Source: Selaginella moellendorffii (taxonomy: Eukaryota > Streptophyta > Lycopodiopsida > Selaginellales > Selaginellaceae). Taken from it: 64,000 bases of DNA. Below are positions 43,697-56,439 of this stretch, one piece after another (position 1 is the first letter of the stretch; each line of letters starts with the position of its first letter). The translations under genes and the position numbers were made by a program. The stretch is taken from positions 441,159-505,158 of the forward strand of contig NW_003314312.1 in NCBI RefSeq assembly GCF_000143415.4, in the 5' to 3' direction. The notes beneath the pieces are model-generated. The model saw nothing but the letters and a program-made list of their open reading frames with translations, searched no databases and was not told the DNA's origin.

Positions 43697-46600
43697 ATGA
43701 AGCGGAAATTCAATTTGAAGTGTGGGACGTGTTCAAAGCGTGGGCACCTGAGGGATTGTCCAGTGAAGAAGCAACGTCGTGAGACAAAATTGAAAAATGA
43801 GCGTGGATCTTCCTCTGGCGCGGCACCACATTTTAAAAGTCAACACTGAGATGATGGTGACGATGAAGACTCTTCCGCTATGGCTAATGGCTTGTCATGG
43901 ATGACTCTGAGGAGTAGAGGTGGATACCACAAGCCATGTTCTTTGGCAGGATTCAGCAGCAACGAATCACTCAACTTTTGACCGTGAGCTATTTTTGGAG
44001 ATGAGGAAATGCACTGACCAAGTTCGACTCACAGATAACAGTTGAAGGTGTGGGCACGATTGAAGTGCGACTACCCACAGGCTTGGTGGTTCCAGTCAAG
44101 CATGTGTGGTACATCCCCAAGGCTCAACATTCCTTCCTTGGATGGAGCAAGGATTCAACTTGGAATTTCGTGGTGATCGTGTCAAGATCACACATCCAGA
44201 GGTTGGACATGTCGCTTCAGCAAGCACGATAGGACGACTGTTCCAGATGGATTGCGAGGTTTGTGTTCCAGGGAAGCTGCTAGCTACGATGACAGTGGCT
44301 ACTGCGAGTTCATCTTCAGGGGGAGCTGTAGATATCCAAACTTGGCATCATCGACTTGGCCACATGAATCATAAGACGATCCAGCAGTTGCAGCGAGACC
44401 ACGTGGTTGATGGCTTGGCCATCATGTCTTTTTCAATGCTATTGCGAGCCATGCATCATGGGAAAGCAGCATCGTCGGGCATTCAACTCTGGCGGGAGTG
44501 TTCGGGTGACAAGTCCTCTTCAGCTGGTTCACTCAGACTTATGTGGCCCTTTTCAAGTGATGACACAGCGCAAGAAGTACTTTATTTCGTTTATTGATGA
44601 TGCTACGAGGTATGTGGCTGTTAAGTTCTTAGCTATTAAGGACGAAGCTTTGCTAGCATTTAAGGCTTATAAGCATGAAGTGGAGAACCAGCTTGATTTA
44701 CGCATCAAAGTGCTCCGCTCTGATGGAGGAGGTGAGTACGTGTCCGTTCATTTTTCTGATTACTGCGAGAAAGCAGGAATTCAGCGGCAATTCACAGTTC
44801 CATACACTCCTGAGCTTAACGGGTAGCTGAGCGGTTTAACAGGACAGTGGTGGAGCTGGCTAGGACGATGATTGCTGATGCTGGTCTTCCTCCTAGGTTT
44901 TGGGATCATGCGATAGCCACAGCTGTCTTCATGCGTAATAGGGTGTTGACCACAGCTGTTCAAGGCAAGACACCTTATGAGGCTTGGACTGGACAACGTC
45001 CACGCATGGATATCTTACGGCGGTTTGGCTGTCTAGCCTTTTCTCATGTTCCTAATGAGCTACGCAGGAAATTGGATGTAAATCCAAGAAGTGTGTATTT
45101 CTGGGCTATAGTGCAGCGAGGATATCGACTCCTTCATCTAGACTTGGGAAAAGAGTTTGTGAGTCTAGATGTCATCTTTGATGAATCTCGTGTGTATTTT
45201 CAACGTCAAGTTCCTTCTACAGGTTTTCTTTGTGGAGAAAGTAGGGCGAGCTCACAGCCTGTTTTCTTTCATCCATGGGAGGATGATCCTCTACCTGGAC
45301 TTGGCTGTGCTTATGCTCCAGCTGCGGGGAGCTTCAACCTCTGCTGTGACACGAGAAATAGAGCCTGATCACGTTCCTGAGGTGGTTCCTGATCCTGAGC
45401 CCGAGCACAATATTCCTGAACCTCCTGAACCTGTGCGTCACCGAGATCCTGATCTTATCCAGGTTTTGAGCCGCTCTGGTCGCCCTTTAACCTATATAGC
45501 GAAGGGTGAAGCTTATCAGCGAGAGCAAGCTGAGAAGCGAGCACGAGCAGCTGCTAGAGCTTCTTATTATCAGAGTCGAACGGCTATGTTCACAGCAGCA
45601 GAGGTGAAGATTCCGGTTACGCTTGCACAAGCTAAGAAATCTCCTTATGCTGCTGCACGGGGTGACGCTATTGATGCTGAGATGCGAGCTCATGCAATGA
45701 ATGAAACCTGGTATCTTCCTGATGAAGTTCCTGACAATGCTAATGTAGTTTCGACAAAGCTACTTTTCTGCGTGAAAGCTGGACCTTCAGGAGAAGTGCA
45801 GCGCTTTAAAGCTAGGCTTGTGGCACGAGGCTTTACTCAGATCGAAGGCATAGACTTTACAGAAACTTTCAGCCCGGTCGTGAAGATGGCTTCTATCAGG
45901 CTGTTACTTGCTTTAGCAGCGCAACATGATCTTTATGTGGAGCAAATGGATGTGAAGACTGCATTTTTACATGGAGAAATTCCTGAGGAGGTTTACATCC
46001 AGCTCCCGACAGGCCTAGATCCAAGCCAAAGGATTTATCGGCTGAAGAAGGCTTTATACGGCCTGAAACAAAGTCCACGCATCTGGTATAAGAAAATCGA
46101 TTCTTTTCTGATTTCTCTTGGATTCCAGAAAAACCATGCCGACTCAAACGTTTATATGAAGATTGAGGATGGTGCTTTGGTCATTTTGGCCTTGTATGTG
46201 GACGATGGTATCTTTGTTTCCAACAACAGAGATCTTCTTGCTGAAATCAAGAGAAAGCTAGGAACCCAGTTTGAGATGCAAGATCTTGGCCCCGTGCACA
46301 CTTTCCTTGGGATTCAAGTTCAGTGACCACAGCCAGGAGTTGTGACACTCTCACAACGAGCTTATGTGGAGGAAGTATTGCGCAGGTTTGGCCTTGAGAA
46401 CCTCAACCCTTCCATTACTTCAATGCAAGCGAGTACTCATTTGTCTGCTGAGATGTCTCTTAGTGAGGTTGAGACGCAACAGATGGAGCTTGTGCCATAT
46501 CGCCAGGTCATTGGATGCTTAATCTACTTGGCCGTTTGTACCCGCCCAGACATTGCTTATTCTGTGGGAGAGGTGGCTAAGTATATGGCAAATCCAGGTT

Positions 46601-46937
46601 GGCAACATTGGCGCGCATCTTGTGCTATCTCAGAGGCACTGCTAATTTTGGCCTAAGCTATCAACGGCAGGTTTCTGGTCACACATTTATTTTGCGAGGC
46701 TATGCAGATGCAGATTATGCAGGGGATTTAGACGACAGGAAGTCTACATCCGGCTATTGCTTTTTCCTTGGTGATGGAGTGCTAACTTGGAGCAGCAAGT
46801 GGCAAGCTGTGACAGCCTTGTCGACAACTGAAGCGGAGTATCTAGCTTTGACAGGGGCAGCACAAGAGGCAAACATCGAGAAGTGCTTGGAGTATGCGAC
46901 CTGTCCTCGCAGTGGGCGGCAATGGTCACGCTGGTGA
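43697..46937 (+). pseudogene. Copia gag-pol remnant
   Basis: Zinc knuckle CGTCSKRGHLRDC (about 43730) marks the end of gag. GAG-pre-integrase WHHRLGHMNHKTIQQL is at about 44343, with integrase motifs LVHSDLCGPF, FIDDATRYV and LRSDGGGEY at 44515-44740. RT has RFKARLVARGFTQ, MDVKTAFLHGEI and LYVDDGIFVSN (YVDD) at 45800-46230. RNase H has GYADADYAGD, KSTSGYCFFLG and STTEAEYLAL at 46690-46850. Frame changes at about 44240, 44820, 45350 and 46660, plus stops such as TGA at 46324, make it non-functional. Confidence 0.9.
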
Positions 46938-46950
46938 TAAAGATCCAGAG

Positions 46951-47121
46951 TGTTAGAGCCACGTGGCGTATAGCCACCTGGTTGAGTCGCATTCCTTCAG
47001 TTTAGGGCTTTCTTAGTTTTCTTTCCCATCCTGTGTGAGATCCATCCCAGGGGATTGTTCTGGGAGTGTTCTCATTCTCTATAGAGCGCTAGGTTGTGAG
47101 GGCTGGCTTCTCTCATCACAT

Positions 47122-47128
<7 letters not shown>
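46951..47128 (+). repeat. Copia 3' LTR
   Basis: Starts TGTTAGAGCCACGTGG after GATCCAGAG and ends at CACATACACA next to the GA tract. The first 31 bp are the scrap found at each AMP tandem junction. Confidence 0.75.

Positions 47129-47168
<40 letters not shown>
47129..47168. repeat. (GA)n microsatellite
   Basis: About 20 GA units. A shorter purine tract is at the same place in the intact AMP-hexosaminidase intergenic region (about 58280-58305). Confidence 0.9.
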
Positions 47169-47171
<3 letters not shown>

Positions 47172-47385
47172 GGGGCTCGTTCTGGATCCACATTTGGAGT
47201 GATCGCCTCTTTTGCCGCTACTCCTGGCATGATCAATTAGAAAAAAAAAATCTCTCCCTCACTGAATCAATGATAGTGAGCAAAGAATTGGAGCCTTCCT
47301 CTTTCTCCCTTGGGATTTTTCCTTTCTTAAATTCCAGCGATTGCTCAATCCTCCTTGATCCATTCCACTCAATCCTGGGAATTCA
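47169..47385 (+). promoter_or_regulatory. Duplicated hexosaminidase 5' flank
   Basis: Matches 58306-58522, the sequence directly upstream of the intact hexosaminidase ATG, so it is a displaced promoter/leader. Confidence 0.6.
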
Positions 47386-47856
47386 ATGCTCCTAGCGCTC
47401 GCGATGCTCAGACATTTATCCCCAATACTCGTCACAATCTCCATCCTCGTTTTCCTCCCAATCGCTCTGGGCGGAGCTTCTTCCCGGATTCACGGTTTCG
47501 CGGAGGAGACAGAGATCCCGGTGTGGCCCAAGCCCCACTCAATCCTTGCCAGGGGCTCGGGGTCCCTGGCATTGGCCGAGAATTTCACGCTGCGCTCGTC
47601 GCTGGACTCGATCGCGTCGCTGAGCAGCGCATTCGCTTGAGGCGCTCAGCGTTCGAATCTCATCCCCGGACGAAACAGTGAGTCAAAATCGAAAATATCC
47701 CTCCCTCCATAGCCAGGGTTTTTATATTTTGCGCCATGGGCGCTCGCGCGAGCTGCGCCGAGCTCGATCGAGGTGCTGGGGATGGTATTCTTGCAAGCGA
47801 TCGTTTCTTGTGCCTTTGTTCTTACTCCTAAGCTCTCTCACAGCTCCAAATCGGCG
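47386..47856 (+). pseudogene. Beta-hexosaminidase 5' fragment
   Basis: Copy of exon 1 (MLLALAMLRHLSP..., EIPVWPKPHS) with about 100 bp deleted inside, which creates TGA at 47638. Intron 1 and 13 bp of exon 2 (47844-47856) follow, after which the sequence jumps to the flank of the PPR fragment. Not functional. Confidence 0.85.
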
Positions 47857-47929
47857 CTGGGGATCTGCTCTTGTCAACTTGCTAGCTGTTTTGATCTCGT
47901 CCTGGAGTTTTCTTCTGGAACTGAGCATC

Positions 47930-48355
47930 AGCAACAACACCCTGTTCCTGCATTTGCGTAAACAGCTTGGAAGCCACCTCTGGATTGCCGATCTCGAAAC
48001 GTCCGAGGATCATAGAAGTCCACGAGGTGACATTCCTGTGAGGCATTTCTTGGAAGAGCTGCCAAGCCTCCCCAGCCCCCCACCGCACTTGAAATACAAG
48101 TCGATCAAAATATTCTCCAGCAAGATCGATGGAGAAAGCGCTGAGCTGCCGACCTCTGCCGAAGATCGTAGTGAATCCTCTTCCTGCTCCCAATATCTCT
48201 CGATCTGGCGATGCAATGTTTCAGTGCTGCAACAGTGGCTGCCATGCCCAGCACCTGGCTGCTGCGCCACTGCGAATCATATGCTTGCAGCGCATTGCCG
48301 TGTCCCTCGCAAGCGCAACATCATATTCACGGCCACGAATTTCTTTTTAAAAAAA
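47930..48355 (-). pseudogene. PPR gene fragment, fifth copy
   Basis: Same PPR piece as in the tandem units, more diverged (AWQLFQEMPHRNVTSWTSMI kept). Followed to 48544 by the AMP-unit 3' flank, but the AMP gene is absent because a gypsy element begins there. Confidence 0.75.
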
Positions 48356-49084
48356 GCTAAGAACTTTTCATTTCAAAGTTAGAGTAATTTTGGATAAGAG
48401 TGTAATTGGGAGAGGCAAGTGTGGTGTGGAAAGGTTTTTTGCAATTTAGTTTGTTGAAAGCTCAACCAATTTGTGTTCCTAGCTATGTTAATGTTTGGGC
48501 ATCCCCATTTATTGTAATATGCAAAGCCATTGGTACAGCTTAGTCATTGCTTATTGTACTAGTTCCTATTTGGTCTTATTTAGGTTTAGCAACTTACTAC
48601 ACGAGTAACAAAACATTAACTATCCATTTTAAATCTTAATTTTTAGGTGTAACCTTTGCTTCGGGACACCAGGGGAGAACACTGTGGCTTAAAGGCCTGG
48701 TATAAATAACTTTACTCCCCCACTTCCATCCCAAAAGGAAGGCCCAAGCCCCTAGGAAGGGCGATGACCAATGAGCCAAGTATTCAAGTGAGGCACCATT
48801 TCACATAAGTTGGGAGTACTGTAATTAGTTTTCCTTTCGAGAGTGGGAGCTACTTTTAAGCACTTCCTTAGGTGGCCCTTCCGGCACCACTCTAGTCCAT
48901 GCTCACTCCCACCCAAGGCCTGTAATCCCCAGTCTCAACATCAAATTTGTTTGGAAGCACCATTATAGAGCTTTTTCAAAACTGGTTCTTAAACTTATAC
49001 TTTTAGAACCCTCTACAACCCCTCTCTCCCTTGGGAGACATACGCTTTGGGCTTTCACCCCATTATTTATATTAGTATTCAAAC

Positions 49085-49240
49085 TTGATCTTGGACTCGA
49101 TCTTAGACTTGACCTCGGACTTGGTCTCGGACTTGATTTTGAACTCAATCTTAGACTTGATCTTAGACTCGATCTCGTACCCGACATTAGACTTTGTCTC
49201 GAACTCACTCTTGGACTCAGTCTCAGAGTTGGTCTCAAGA
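49085..49240. repeat. Hexamer minisatellite related to 1040-1470
   Basis: CTTGGACTCGATCTTAGACTTGAC-type units, the degenerate reverse complement of the GAGTCCGAG repeat at the start of the window. Confidence 0.7.
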
Positions 49241-49264
49241 AGTGTTATTGCCATCAAACTTAAC

Positions 49265-52200
49265 TTAATACCCAATACCTATCTGTGGGTGATAAGCTGT
49301 GTTAAATTTCAACTTGGTGCGATACTGTTTTAGGAGTGTTTTCCAGAATTTACTGGTGAAGATATCTGAGATAATCTGTTCTAGCCTTCCCCGCATTGGA
49401 ACCACTTGTTCAAAGAACAACTTCACCATACCTTCCATATCCACTTTCGTTGTGATGGATATGAAATGTGTCATCTTCAAAACCGATCTACCACCACAAA
49501 TATCGCATCAAACCCCTTTTTTGGGGGGAGTCCTATGATGAAGTCCATTGTAAGACATTTCTACAGACGATCTGGAATTGAGAGGCTTTGTAACAAACCC
49601 CTATTAGCCTTAGTCATGGCTTTAACCTATTGACATGTTGGATATATCTTTATATAGTCTTGGATGTTTTAGCCAATAATACTTCTTTTTGAGTAAGCCC
49701 ATCATCTTGGGCACTTTTCCGTATCCCACAAGAGGTCCATCATGACACTCTTCTAATATTACTTTCCTTAGTTTCCCTTGTGAAACATACACCCTTGTCT
49801 ATTTATAATATATGAGTCCATTGTGTTTCATATAACCTTTCTTCTCTTCCATGGGCAGTTTGTCTCTTTGGTGAGCATCCCATATTTCTTGGCTCATTAG
49901 CAACACTTTTTATGTTAGACCATCATTCTTATATACTGTCTGCACATCATCCCAAAAGGTTGCTGTTGTATTGAATATTGCCAACTTCAAGCTTGTTTTT
50001 TGACTTAGAGCATTTGTCACGATATTGTTCTTCCCCGGTTTATATAAAATCTTGCAATCAAACTTGGCCAAAGCATTAGCCCACCAACTCTGTTTCCCTC
50101 TTAGGTCGGGCTATGAAAAAAAGTGTTTCATTGCCACATTATCCGTGTAAACTTTGAAGTGTCTCCCAAGGTAGTGTTGCCACTCTTTGAGCGTCTTGAC
50201 CACCGCAAACAATTTCTTCTCGTGGGCAAGCCATTTTTGCTAAGCCTTGTCCAATTTTTTCGAGAAGAACACTACTGGGTGGTTGTTTTGCTTCAAAATT
50301 GTGCCCAACGCAAAGTCTAAAGTGTCAATTTCTACCTCGAAGTGCTTACCAAAGTTTGGTAACACCAACATATGAGCTTTCCTCAACTTCCTTTTGAGGT
50401 GAATAAACATTCTACTATCTATACCATCTTCCTTTTTTCCGTTTAGTTCATTAAAGGCAGGGTTACTCTCGAATAGTACTTGATAAACTTTTGGTAGTAA
50501 TTGCATAGCCCCAAGAATGCCTTTAACTCATGTACATTTAATGGTTGTTTCCATTCCTAGATAGCTTGGACCTTTTTAGGGTTTACTTTGAGCCTGTCCT
50601 TGCCCACCACATGCCCAAGAAACTTTTCTTGTTGAGCAAAGTTATATTTGCTCTCTTTAGCATACAATTTGTGTTCCCTCAAGTATTTGGCATGCTCCTT
50701 TAACGTCTTGCTATGAATCAAGATGTCGTCAATATAGACGACCATGAAATGATCCAAATGACAAAAATGTAGTTCAATAGCACCGAAAATGTTGTTAATG
50801 CATTGCACAGCCCAAAGGGCATCACTAGAAACTCAAAGTTTTCATATTTTGTCTAACAAGTTGTCTTCTCGACATCCTCCTCTGTTACCCTAATTTGGTA
50901 GTATTCTGACCTTACTTATTTGATATGTTGGGAAAGGTGAAATACTTCTCAAGGATTGAATCCTTGGTAAAGGGTACTTGTTCTTCTTTGTATATTTGTT
51001 GAGCAACTGGTAGTCTATGCATATGTGTATAGAGCCATCTTTCTTTTTCACAAATAACACTAGTGCTTTATATGGCGACTTGTTCAACTTAACATACCCT
51101 TTTTCCACCAACTCTTCAAATTAACACTTGAGCGCCTTGAGTTCCTTTTCGTTCAATTGATAGGGGGGACGAACCACTGCTTTAGCACCCTCGACTAGCT
51201 CGATCTTATGTTTTATCGGTCATGTGGGGGGTAACCCTATCGATAACTCCTCCAGCATGGTATCTCAAAATTGGTCTAACACTTGTTGGATCATTAAAGG
51301 TGTTTCTTTTGTTCCCATCTTTTTGTCACTCCCCACTGAAAGTAAGCACAAAAATGCTACCTTAATTCCTTTAGTGAGTTGTCGAAATACTTCATTGGTG
51401 CTTTGGCTATCTTGAACAAACTCTATAGTCCTTGGTTCACCTAGCCACTACACCGTTAGTTTGGCTTGCTAAATTATATCTGTAGCCACAAAATTATCCG
51501 AAGCACCTATATCAATAAGGATCTTAACAAAGTTACCTCTGAGCTTTTCTCAAAGGGCTAGTAAATGTCACGAATTACTTTCTACCAAAGTTGCTCGTGT
51601 AATGAATAACTTTGAGCTAAGGATTGGATCACGTACCTCAATTTGAATTTCACCCAACTTAATAACCATATTGACTTTGGCCTTCTTCGGGTAGGGACAT
51701 TCCCTTGAAAAGTGTTATACTTCAACGCAGTTGAAACATATGTTGTTTCCCACGTTACTAGTAGATTTGACCTTCTTATTAGTGGGTCTATCCTTTTTCA
51801 CTTAACTCCTTTACATACTTGCTTGCTAGTTACCAGATTTGCCTTTCAAGAACTTTGAGAACTCATTCTTAGAGAAATTCTTTTTGAATTTCCCTTTGCC
51901 ATATATTTGGTTTGGCTCCTTTGCTAAATGTGGACCCTAACCTCGTTGTATTTTCTATTTGTAAGTTATCATTGAAATGCACCTTGAGCTACATCTAATT
52001 CTTTTTTGTAATTGGTTGGATTCCAATGCATCACCTCACCTCGAACCCAAGTCTACAAGCTTGATATGAAGGCATGGAACGCATCCATATCGCCCATGTC
52101 TGTGACAAGGATCCTCTTTGCCATGAACACATTCATATACTTTTGAATGGTTCCCATCTGCTTCAGCCTATTTACCTCATCCCTTAGGTGCAAAGTAGCA

Positions 52201-52850
52201 TTTGGAAGAATGTAAATTGTGCAAATCCTTGCCTTTATCGTTTCCCAAATGGCCACTGGTCCTTTATTGTCTTTTATTATTCTTCACTAAGACTTAGCAT
52301 TATTTGCCAAGTATAGTTTAGCACATAGGACCTTCTCCAAGCTCAGTAATCGCAACACTCGGAAGTAATCTTCCATATTGTAAAATCAATCCTCCACCAC
52401 CTTATAGTCATTCACTCCCTTGAAGATTAGTGGGGGCTTTAGTTTGTACTTGGGAATTGCTTCAGGGACTGATTCCATTTCGGTTTGTTCAACCTTGTTT
52501 GGTTCCACCTCAGTCCTCACTAAAGAGTCCATGCTTTCTGTGTTGCTAGCATCTGCAGTCTTTTGCTTTTTCTTCCGCTTTTCGTCATGCTTTAGCTTGC
52601 ATATAAGGGTCTCTATTAAAGCATTGGTCTGTGCCAATTGTCCTTCTAGAACATCCAATCAACCAAACCTCACCACCGGACTTCTGTTTAAAAGTTTCCT
52701 CACTGGAGTCTTTCTTATACAAGGATTCCTCATCCATAGCTTCTTGTTCAATCGAAGGTTCTAGCTTTAGAGGAGGTTTCGTCTCCGCCTTGGTTCTCTT
52801 ACCCCCTATTTTAGCCATCTCCCAGCAATCCATCTCTAACCTTTGCTAGA
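49265..52850 (-). pseudogene. Gypsy gag-pol remnant on the minus strand
   Basis: Reading on the minus strand from right to left: gag pieces (52850-52050), RT ([17 protein letters not shown] near 51000; FMVVYIDDILIHSKTLKEH near 50740, active-site YIDD), RNase H start (NFGKHFEVEIDTLDFALGTIL, near 50330) and integrase (ISITTKVDMEGM, ISDIFTSKFW, AYHPQIG near 49300). Every domain is broken by stops or frameshifts. The integrase catalytic motif reads SDIFT, lacking the usual SDRG/SDRD form. Confidence 0.85.
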
Positions 52851-53620
52851 ACTGAGGAAAAAGCTTCAATACCAAATTATAAGCCACAAATTTTTCATTT
52901 CCAATTTGCTAACTTACCCTGTCTATCTGACCACCACGTTTTTGGCTTTAGTCAAGTTCCCTTACCAAGGTTCCTGCCTATTGTACTAACTCCTACTTAG
53001 TTTCAACAACTCACTACACGAGCAACGGAGCATTAGCTATCCATCCATGTATTCCCAAATTCTTTTCCAATCCCCCTTCCCGGGTTAGACTGGACTTAAA
53101 ATTTGGGTACACTCCCTACAGCTAAGCACACCAAACTTTTAGGTTTTTAACATCCCTTGGTATAACAAAACTTGTTCATGGGACCCTCTAAATCCCAAGT
53201 TTTGGGTGCAACCCTTGCTTCGGGACACCAGGGGGAAATATTGTGGCTTAATGGCCAAGTATAAGTACCCCTACTCCCCCACTTCCATCCCAAAGGGAAG
53301 GCCTAAGCCTTTAGGAAGGGCGAGGATCAATGAGCCACAAGGTACTCAAATGGGGCACCACTCCACATGAGTCGGGAGCATTACAGTCGATTTCCCTAGG
53401 AGCTGCTCTTGAACACTTCTTTGGGTGGCTATCCGGCACCACTCGAGTCCATGCTCACTTCCGCCCAATGCCCCTAAGCCTCAGTTTCAACCTCAAGTTT
53501 GTTTGGAAGCACCATTGGAGAGTTCTTTCAAGATTGATTCTTAGACCTCACTATCCTTACTATACTTTTGGAACCTTTGCAACCCCCCCATCTTTTGCCT
53601 CTTTAAGCCTGAGTGAACAT

Positions 53621-54201
53621 GTTGACTTATAGTAGATAGAAGAAAAGTTGAGGGGCAAACTTGTCCAATCCATGTGGAAAAAGTCAACTATGCTATATTG
53701 CTATATATGCACCAGAAACAATGATAGATTTAGCTTGATTAATATTTCACTCTAACTTCTTATATGAGATTTTTCTTACCAAGACTCTTTTTTCTTGGTT
53801 TTCTAGAAGGATAACTTTATTCTTCATTTTGATATTTTTAAATGGTGCCCAAAATGTTTTAAATGGTGCAACAATTGTGCCAAAGTTCCAAACTTGCATC
53901 AGAGTCCTGCAGCAGTATTCCATGCTCACCATTAATATAGCTTTCCAAGGAATTCATTCATCACTCACAATACTGAGTTGATTAAGTAATAATATTTATA
54001 ATTCATTATAACATTTCTTTCAATATTGTCATCTTTTATCATGATTGGTCTTCCTCAATTTAAGCTAGTGAATTTGGCAATACCTTGAATTGTAATTTTA
54101 CCTTTCTAAGTCCATTGTCATACTAACATGATCAGCAGGGATGAATGGATCTTCCCTTGAGAAAAAAACTCATCATCAGCCTGTTCTAGTATCTCTCACG
54201 T
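53621..54201. other. AT-rich sequence without a recognised gene
   Basis: AT-rich stretch after the gypsy LTR. No coding, RNA or repeat signal was recognised. Confidence 0.5.
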
Positions 54202-54660
54202 TTAGAGCCCAAATATATTTGGTTCATTATATCCATCTTCAAGCATTGTTTGGAATGTCTTTAGTTCCAGATCTTCATGACTATTCTGTGAGTAGCCCCT
54301 AATGATTGAGTTCCATAAGACTATGTCTTTCCTGGCCATTCTGTCAAGGATGTCTCGTGCGTCAAAAACCTGCTGTGCGTACACCATGCTACCCAGCTTT
54401 GCAAACAGGACCACCAGAGTGCTTGCAACGAACAAGTCCGTCTCATGTCTGGCCTGTTTGAGCTGAAAGTAGATTTTCCGAGTTCTATCCAGCAAAACGA
54501 TCTTCTCTTTGGCACTATACGCATTTGCTGCAGGCCTTTAATGCAGCCACGAAAGTCTGGGAACCAAGCCTTTCCTCTGAAAAAACTGGCACAAGCTTCC
54601 ACCTAGTTCCCCAGATCCACCAGCGAGCTCCCCACAAAGACGTGACCAGCCTTTAAGATC
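54202..54660 (-). pseudogene. PPR gene fragment upstream of the duplicated block
   Basis: PPR-like pieces in two frames: HETDLFVASTLVVLFAKLGS, ARKDIVLWNSIIRGYSQN, FQTMLEDGYNEPN. A frameshift near 54400-54500 breaks it. It may be another part of the gene from which the short PPR fragments derive. Confidence 0.7.
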
Positions 54661-54801
54661 TAAGCGTGTAGAGCTTTTGTTTTCTCCAAGAGATTGCTTT
54701 TGTTTTGATCTCCTCCTTGAGTTTTCTTCTGGAATATATGCTCAAAGACAACCTTACAGGTGAATGGTAAATCAAGACATTATAGTTTTCTCAATTTCTT
54801 G

Positions 54802-55237
54802 TTACAAAATATCAGCAACAACATTCTGCTCCTGTATTTGCATAAAGAGCTTGGAAGCCACCTCCAGATCGCTGATCTCGAAACGTCTAAGGATCATAGA
54901 AGTCCACGAGGTGACATTCCTGTGAGGCATTTCCTGGAAGAGCTGCCAAGCCTCCCCAGCCCCCCACCGCACTTGAAATACAAGTCGATCAAAATATTCT
55001 CCAGCAAGATCGATGGAGAAAGCGCCGAGCTGCCGACCTCTGCCGAAGATCGTAGTGAATCCTCCTCCCGCTCCCAATATCTCTCGATCTGGCAACGCAA
55101 TGTTTCACAGTGGCTGCCATGCCCAGCGCCTGGCCGCTGCGCCGCTGCGAATCGTATGCTTGCAGCGCATTGCTGCGTCCCTTGTGAGCGCAACATCGCA
55201 TTCACGGCCACAAATTTCTTTTTTAAAAAGCTTATAA
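54802..55237 (-). pseudogene. PPR gene fragment, sixth copy
   Basis: Same piece as in the tandem units, with a six-base deletion near 55108 (CAATGTTTCACAGTGG). Confidence 0.75.
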
Positions 55238-55742
55238 CATAAAACTTCTTATTACGTTTCAAAGTCAGAGTAATTTTGGATAAGAGTGTAATTGGGAGAG
55301 GCAGGTGTGGTGTGGAAAGGTTTTTGCCAATTTAGTCTGTTGAAAGCTCGAGCAGTTTGTGTTCCTGTATAGTAAAACATGGCCATTTACTGTAGTATGC
55401 AAAAGCCATTGGTACAGCCCAGTCGCTACAAAGAGACTAATAGAAATGTTGCAAACACCATTAGAAGAATTGCTAATGTATATGAATCTGACATTTTGCT
55501 TCAACATGTGAACTATCTTAAATTGGCAGAAAATAACTACAGAAAGCAAAAGCAAAGCAAAAGTTCCAGATGGCATGGGCATCCATCACGAATCTAAAAT
55601 AGAATAATACAAATAATAATCTTATGGGCGCTCAATGAGCCCAATAACATGTACAAACATCCAAACTAATGCGCTACTAAAATTACTATAGAGGAAGATT
55701 TTTCTCTTTTATTTGGCAATTTGATTTGAGCCATGGAGCTCT
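55238..55742. other. 3' flank of AMP gene 4
   Basis: Non-coding; matches the equivalent flank of the tandem units with about 20 extra bp (CCAATAACATGTACAAACAT). Confidence 0.6.
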
Positions 55743-56048
55743 TTAGCACTGGATGAAGAAGCTGTTCCATCCAAAGCCCGAGCAGTCCTGTACAGAGCCA
55801 CTAAACCGTGTGTGTGCCACACCTTGGCAGTTTGCCGTGTTATAGGCAGCAGCAGTCTGGCCCTGGTACCCAAAGCTGTAGCCACCGTGCTGCGAGGCTC
55901 CAACATTGGTGCATCCACAAGCACTGTAGCGCTCCAGCCGATTGTTACACCCGGGCCCTGCCCAAGTATCGAAGTAGCTTGCATTGGCCGTGATCATTGA
56001 TCCCACAACAACGAGCACCACAAGAACGAGCACCATTTTTCCTGCCAT
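55743..56048 (-). CDS. MiAMP1-like secreted antimicrobial peptide, copy 4
   Basis: 101 residues from ATG 56048. Differs from copies 1-3 in the signal peptide (LVVLVVVGSM) and in mature residues (NNRLERYS, VAHTRFSGSV), which are closer to macadamia MiAMP1 (NNRAERYS, VAHTRFG). All six cysteines are kept. TATAAAT on the minus strand about 100 bp upstream. Confidence 0.92.
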   Translation of the reverse strand: MAGKMVLVLVVLVVVGSMITANASYFDTWAGPGCNNRLERYSACGCTNVGASQHGGYSFGYQGQTAAAYNTANCQGVAHTRFSGSVQDCSGFGWNSFFIQC

Positions 56049-56439
56049 TGTCACGCAAACACAAAGCTATGCTATGATCGTCAATCAAATGAAAACTCTT
56101 TCAAGGAAGATCCAATGAACATCTAAGAGCTCACAACGGTGAGATTTATACACGAGGAGTCAGCTCTTGCATGCGCGCCACGAAACAGTCAAGGGTCAAG
56201 GTGGTAGAAAAAAATACACGGGGGGCTTGTTCTGGATCCACATTTGGAGTGATTGCCTCTTTTGCCGAAAGCTACTCCTGGCATGATCAATTAGAAAAAA
56301 AAAATCTCTCCCTCACCGAATCAATGATAGTGAGCAAAGAATTGGAGCCTTCCTCTTTCTCCCTTGGGATTTTTCCTTTCTTAAATTCCAGCGATTGCTC
56401 AATCCTCCTTGATCCATTCCACTCAATCCTGGGAATTCA
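56049..56439. promoter_or_regulatory. AMP copy 4 / truncated hexosaminidase intergenic region
   Basis: Shortened version of 57908-58522; about 200 bp (including the GA tract) is deleted near 56215. It holds the TATA-like box for AMP (minus strand) and the displaced hexosaminidase leader. Confidence 0.6.

Larger units (their letters stand above)
43598..47128 (+). mobile_element. Ty1/copia retrotransposon, 5' end lost
   Basis: Interior in copia order (gag end, protease region, integrase, RT, RNase H) followed by a 3' LTR at 46951-47128. The 5' LTR and most of gag are missing at the junction with the PPR fragment. Many stops and frameshifts. The 3' LTR ends against the GA tract that lies between AMP and hexosaminidase in the intact locus, so that tract was the insertion site. 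Confidence 0.88.
48545..53620 (-). mobile_element. Decayed Ty3/gypsy element on the minus strand
   Basis: Two LTR-like ends share sequence: about 48556-49020 and 52980-53590 (ACTACACGAG..., GCTTCGGGACACCAGGGG, ACTCCCCCACTTCCATCCCAAA). On the minus strand the right LTR is followed by TTTGGTATTGAAGC, a decayed tRNA-Met primer-binding site, near 52866-52879. The interior holds minus-strand gag, RT, RNase H and integrase pieces. A hexamer minisatellite at 49085-49240 and the GTGAAAGCCCAAAGCG box lie near its 3' end. Confidence 0.8.
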
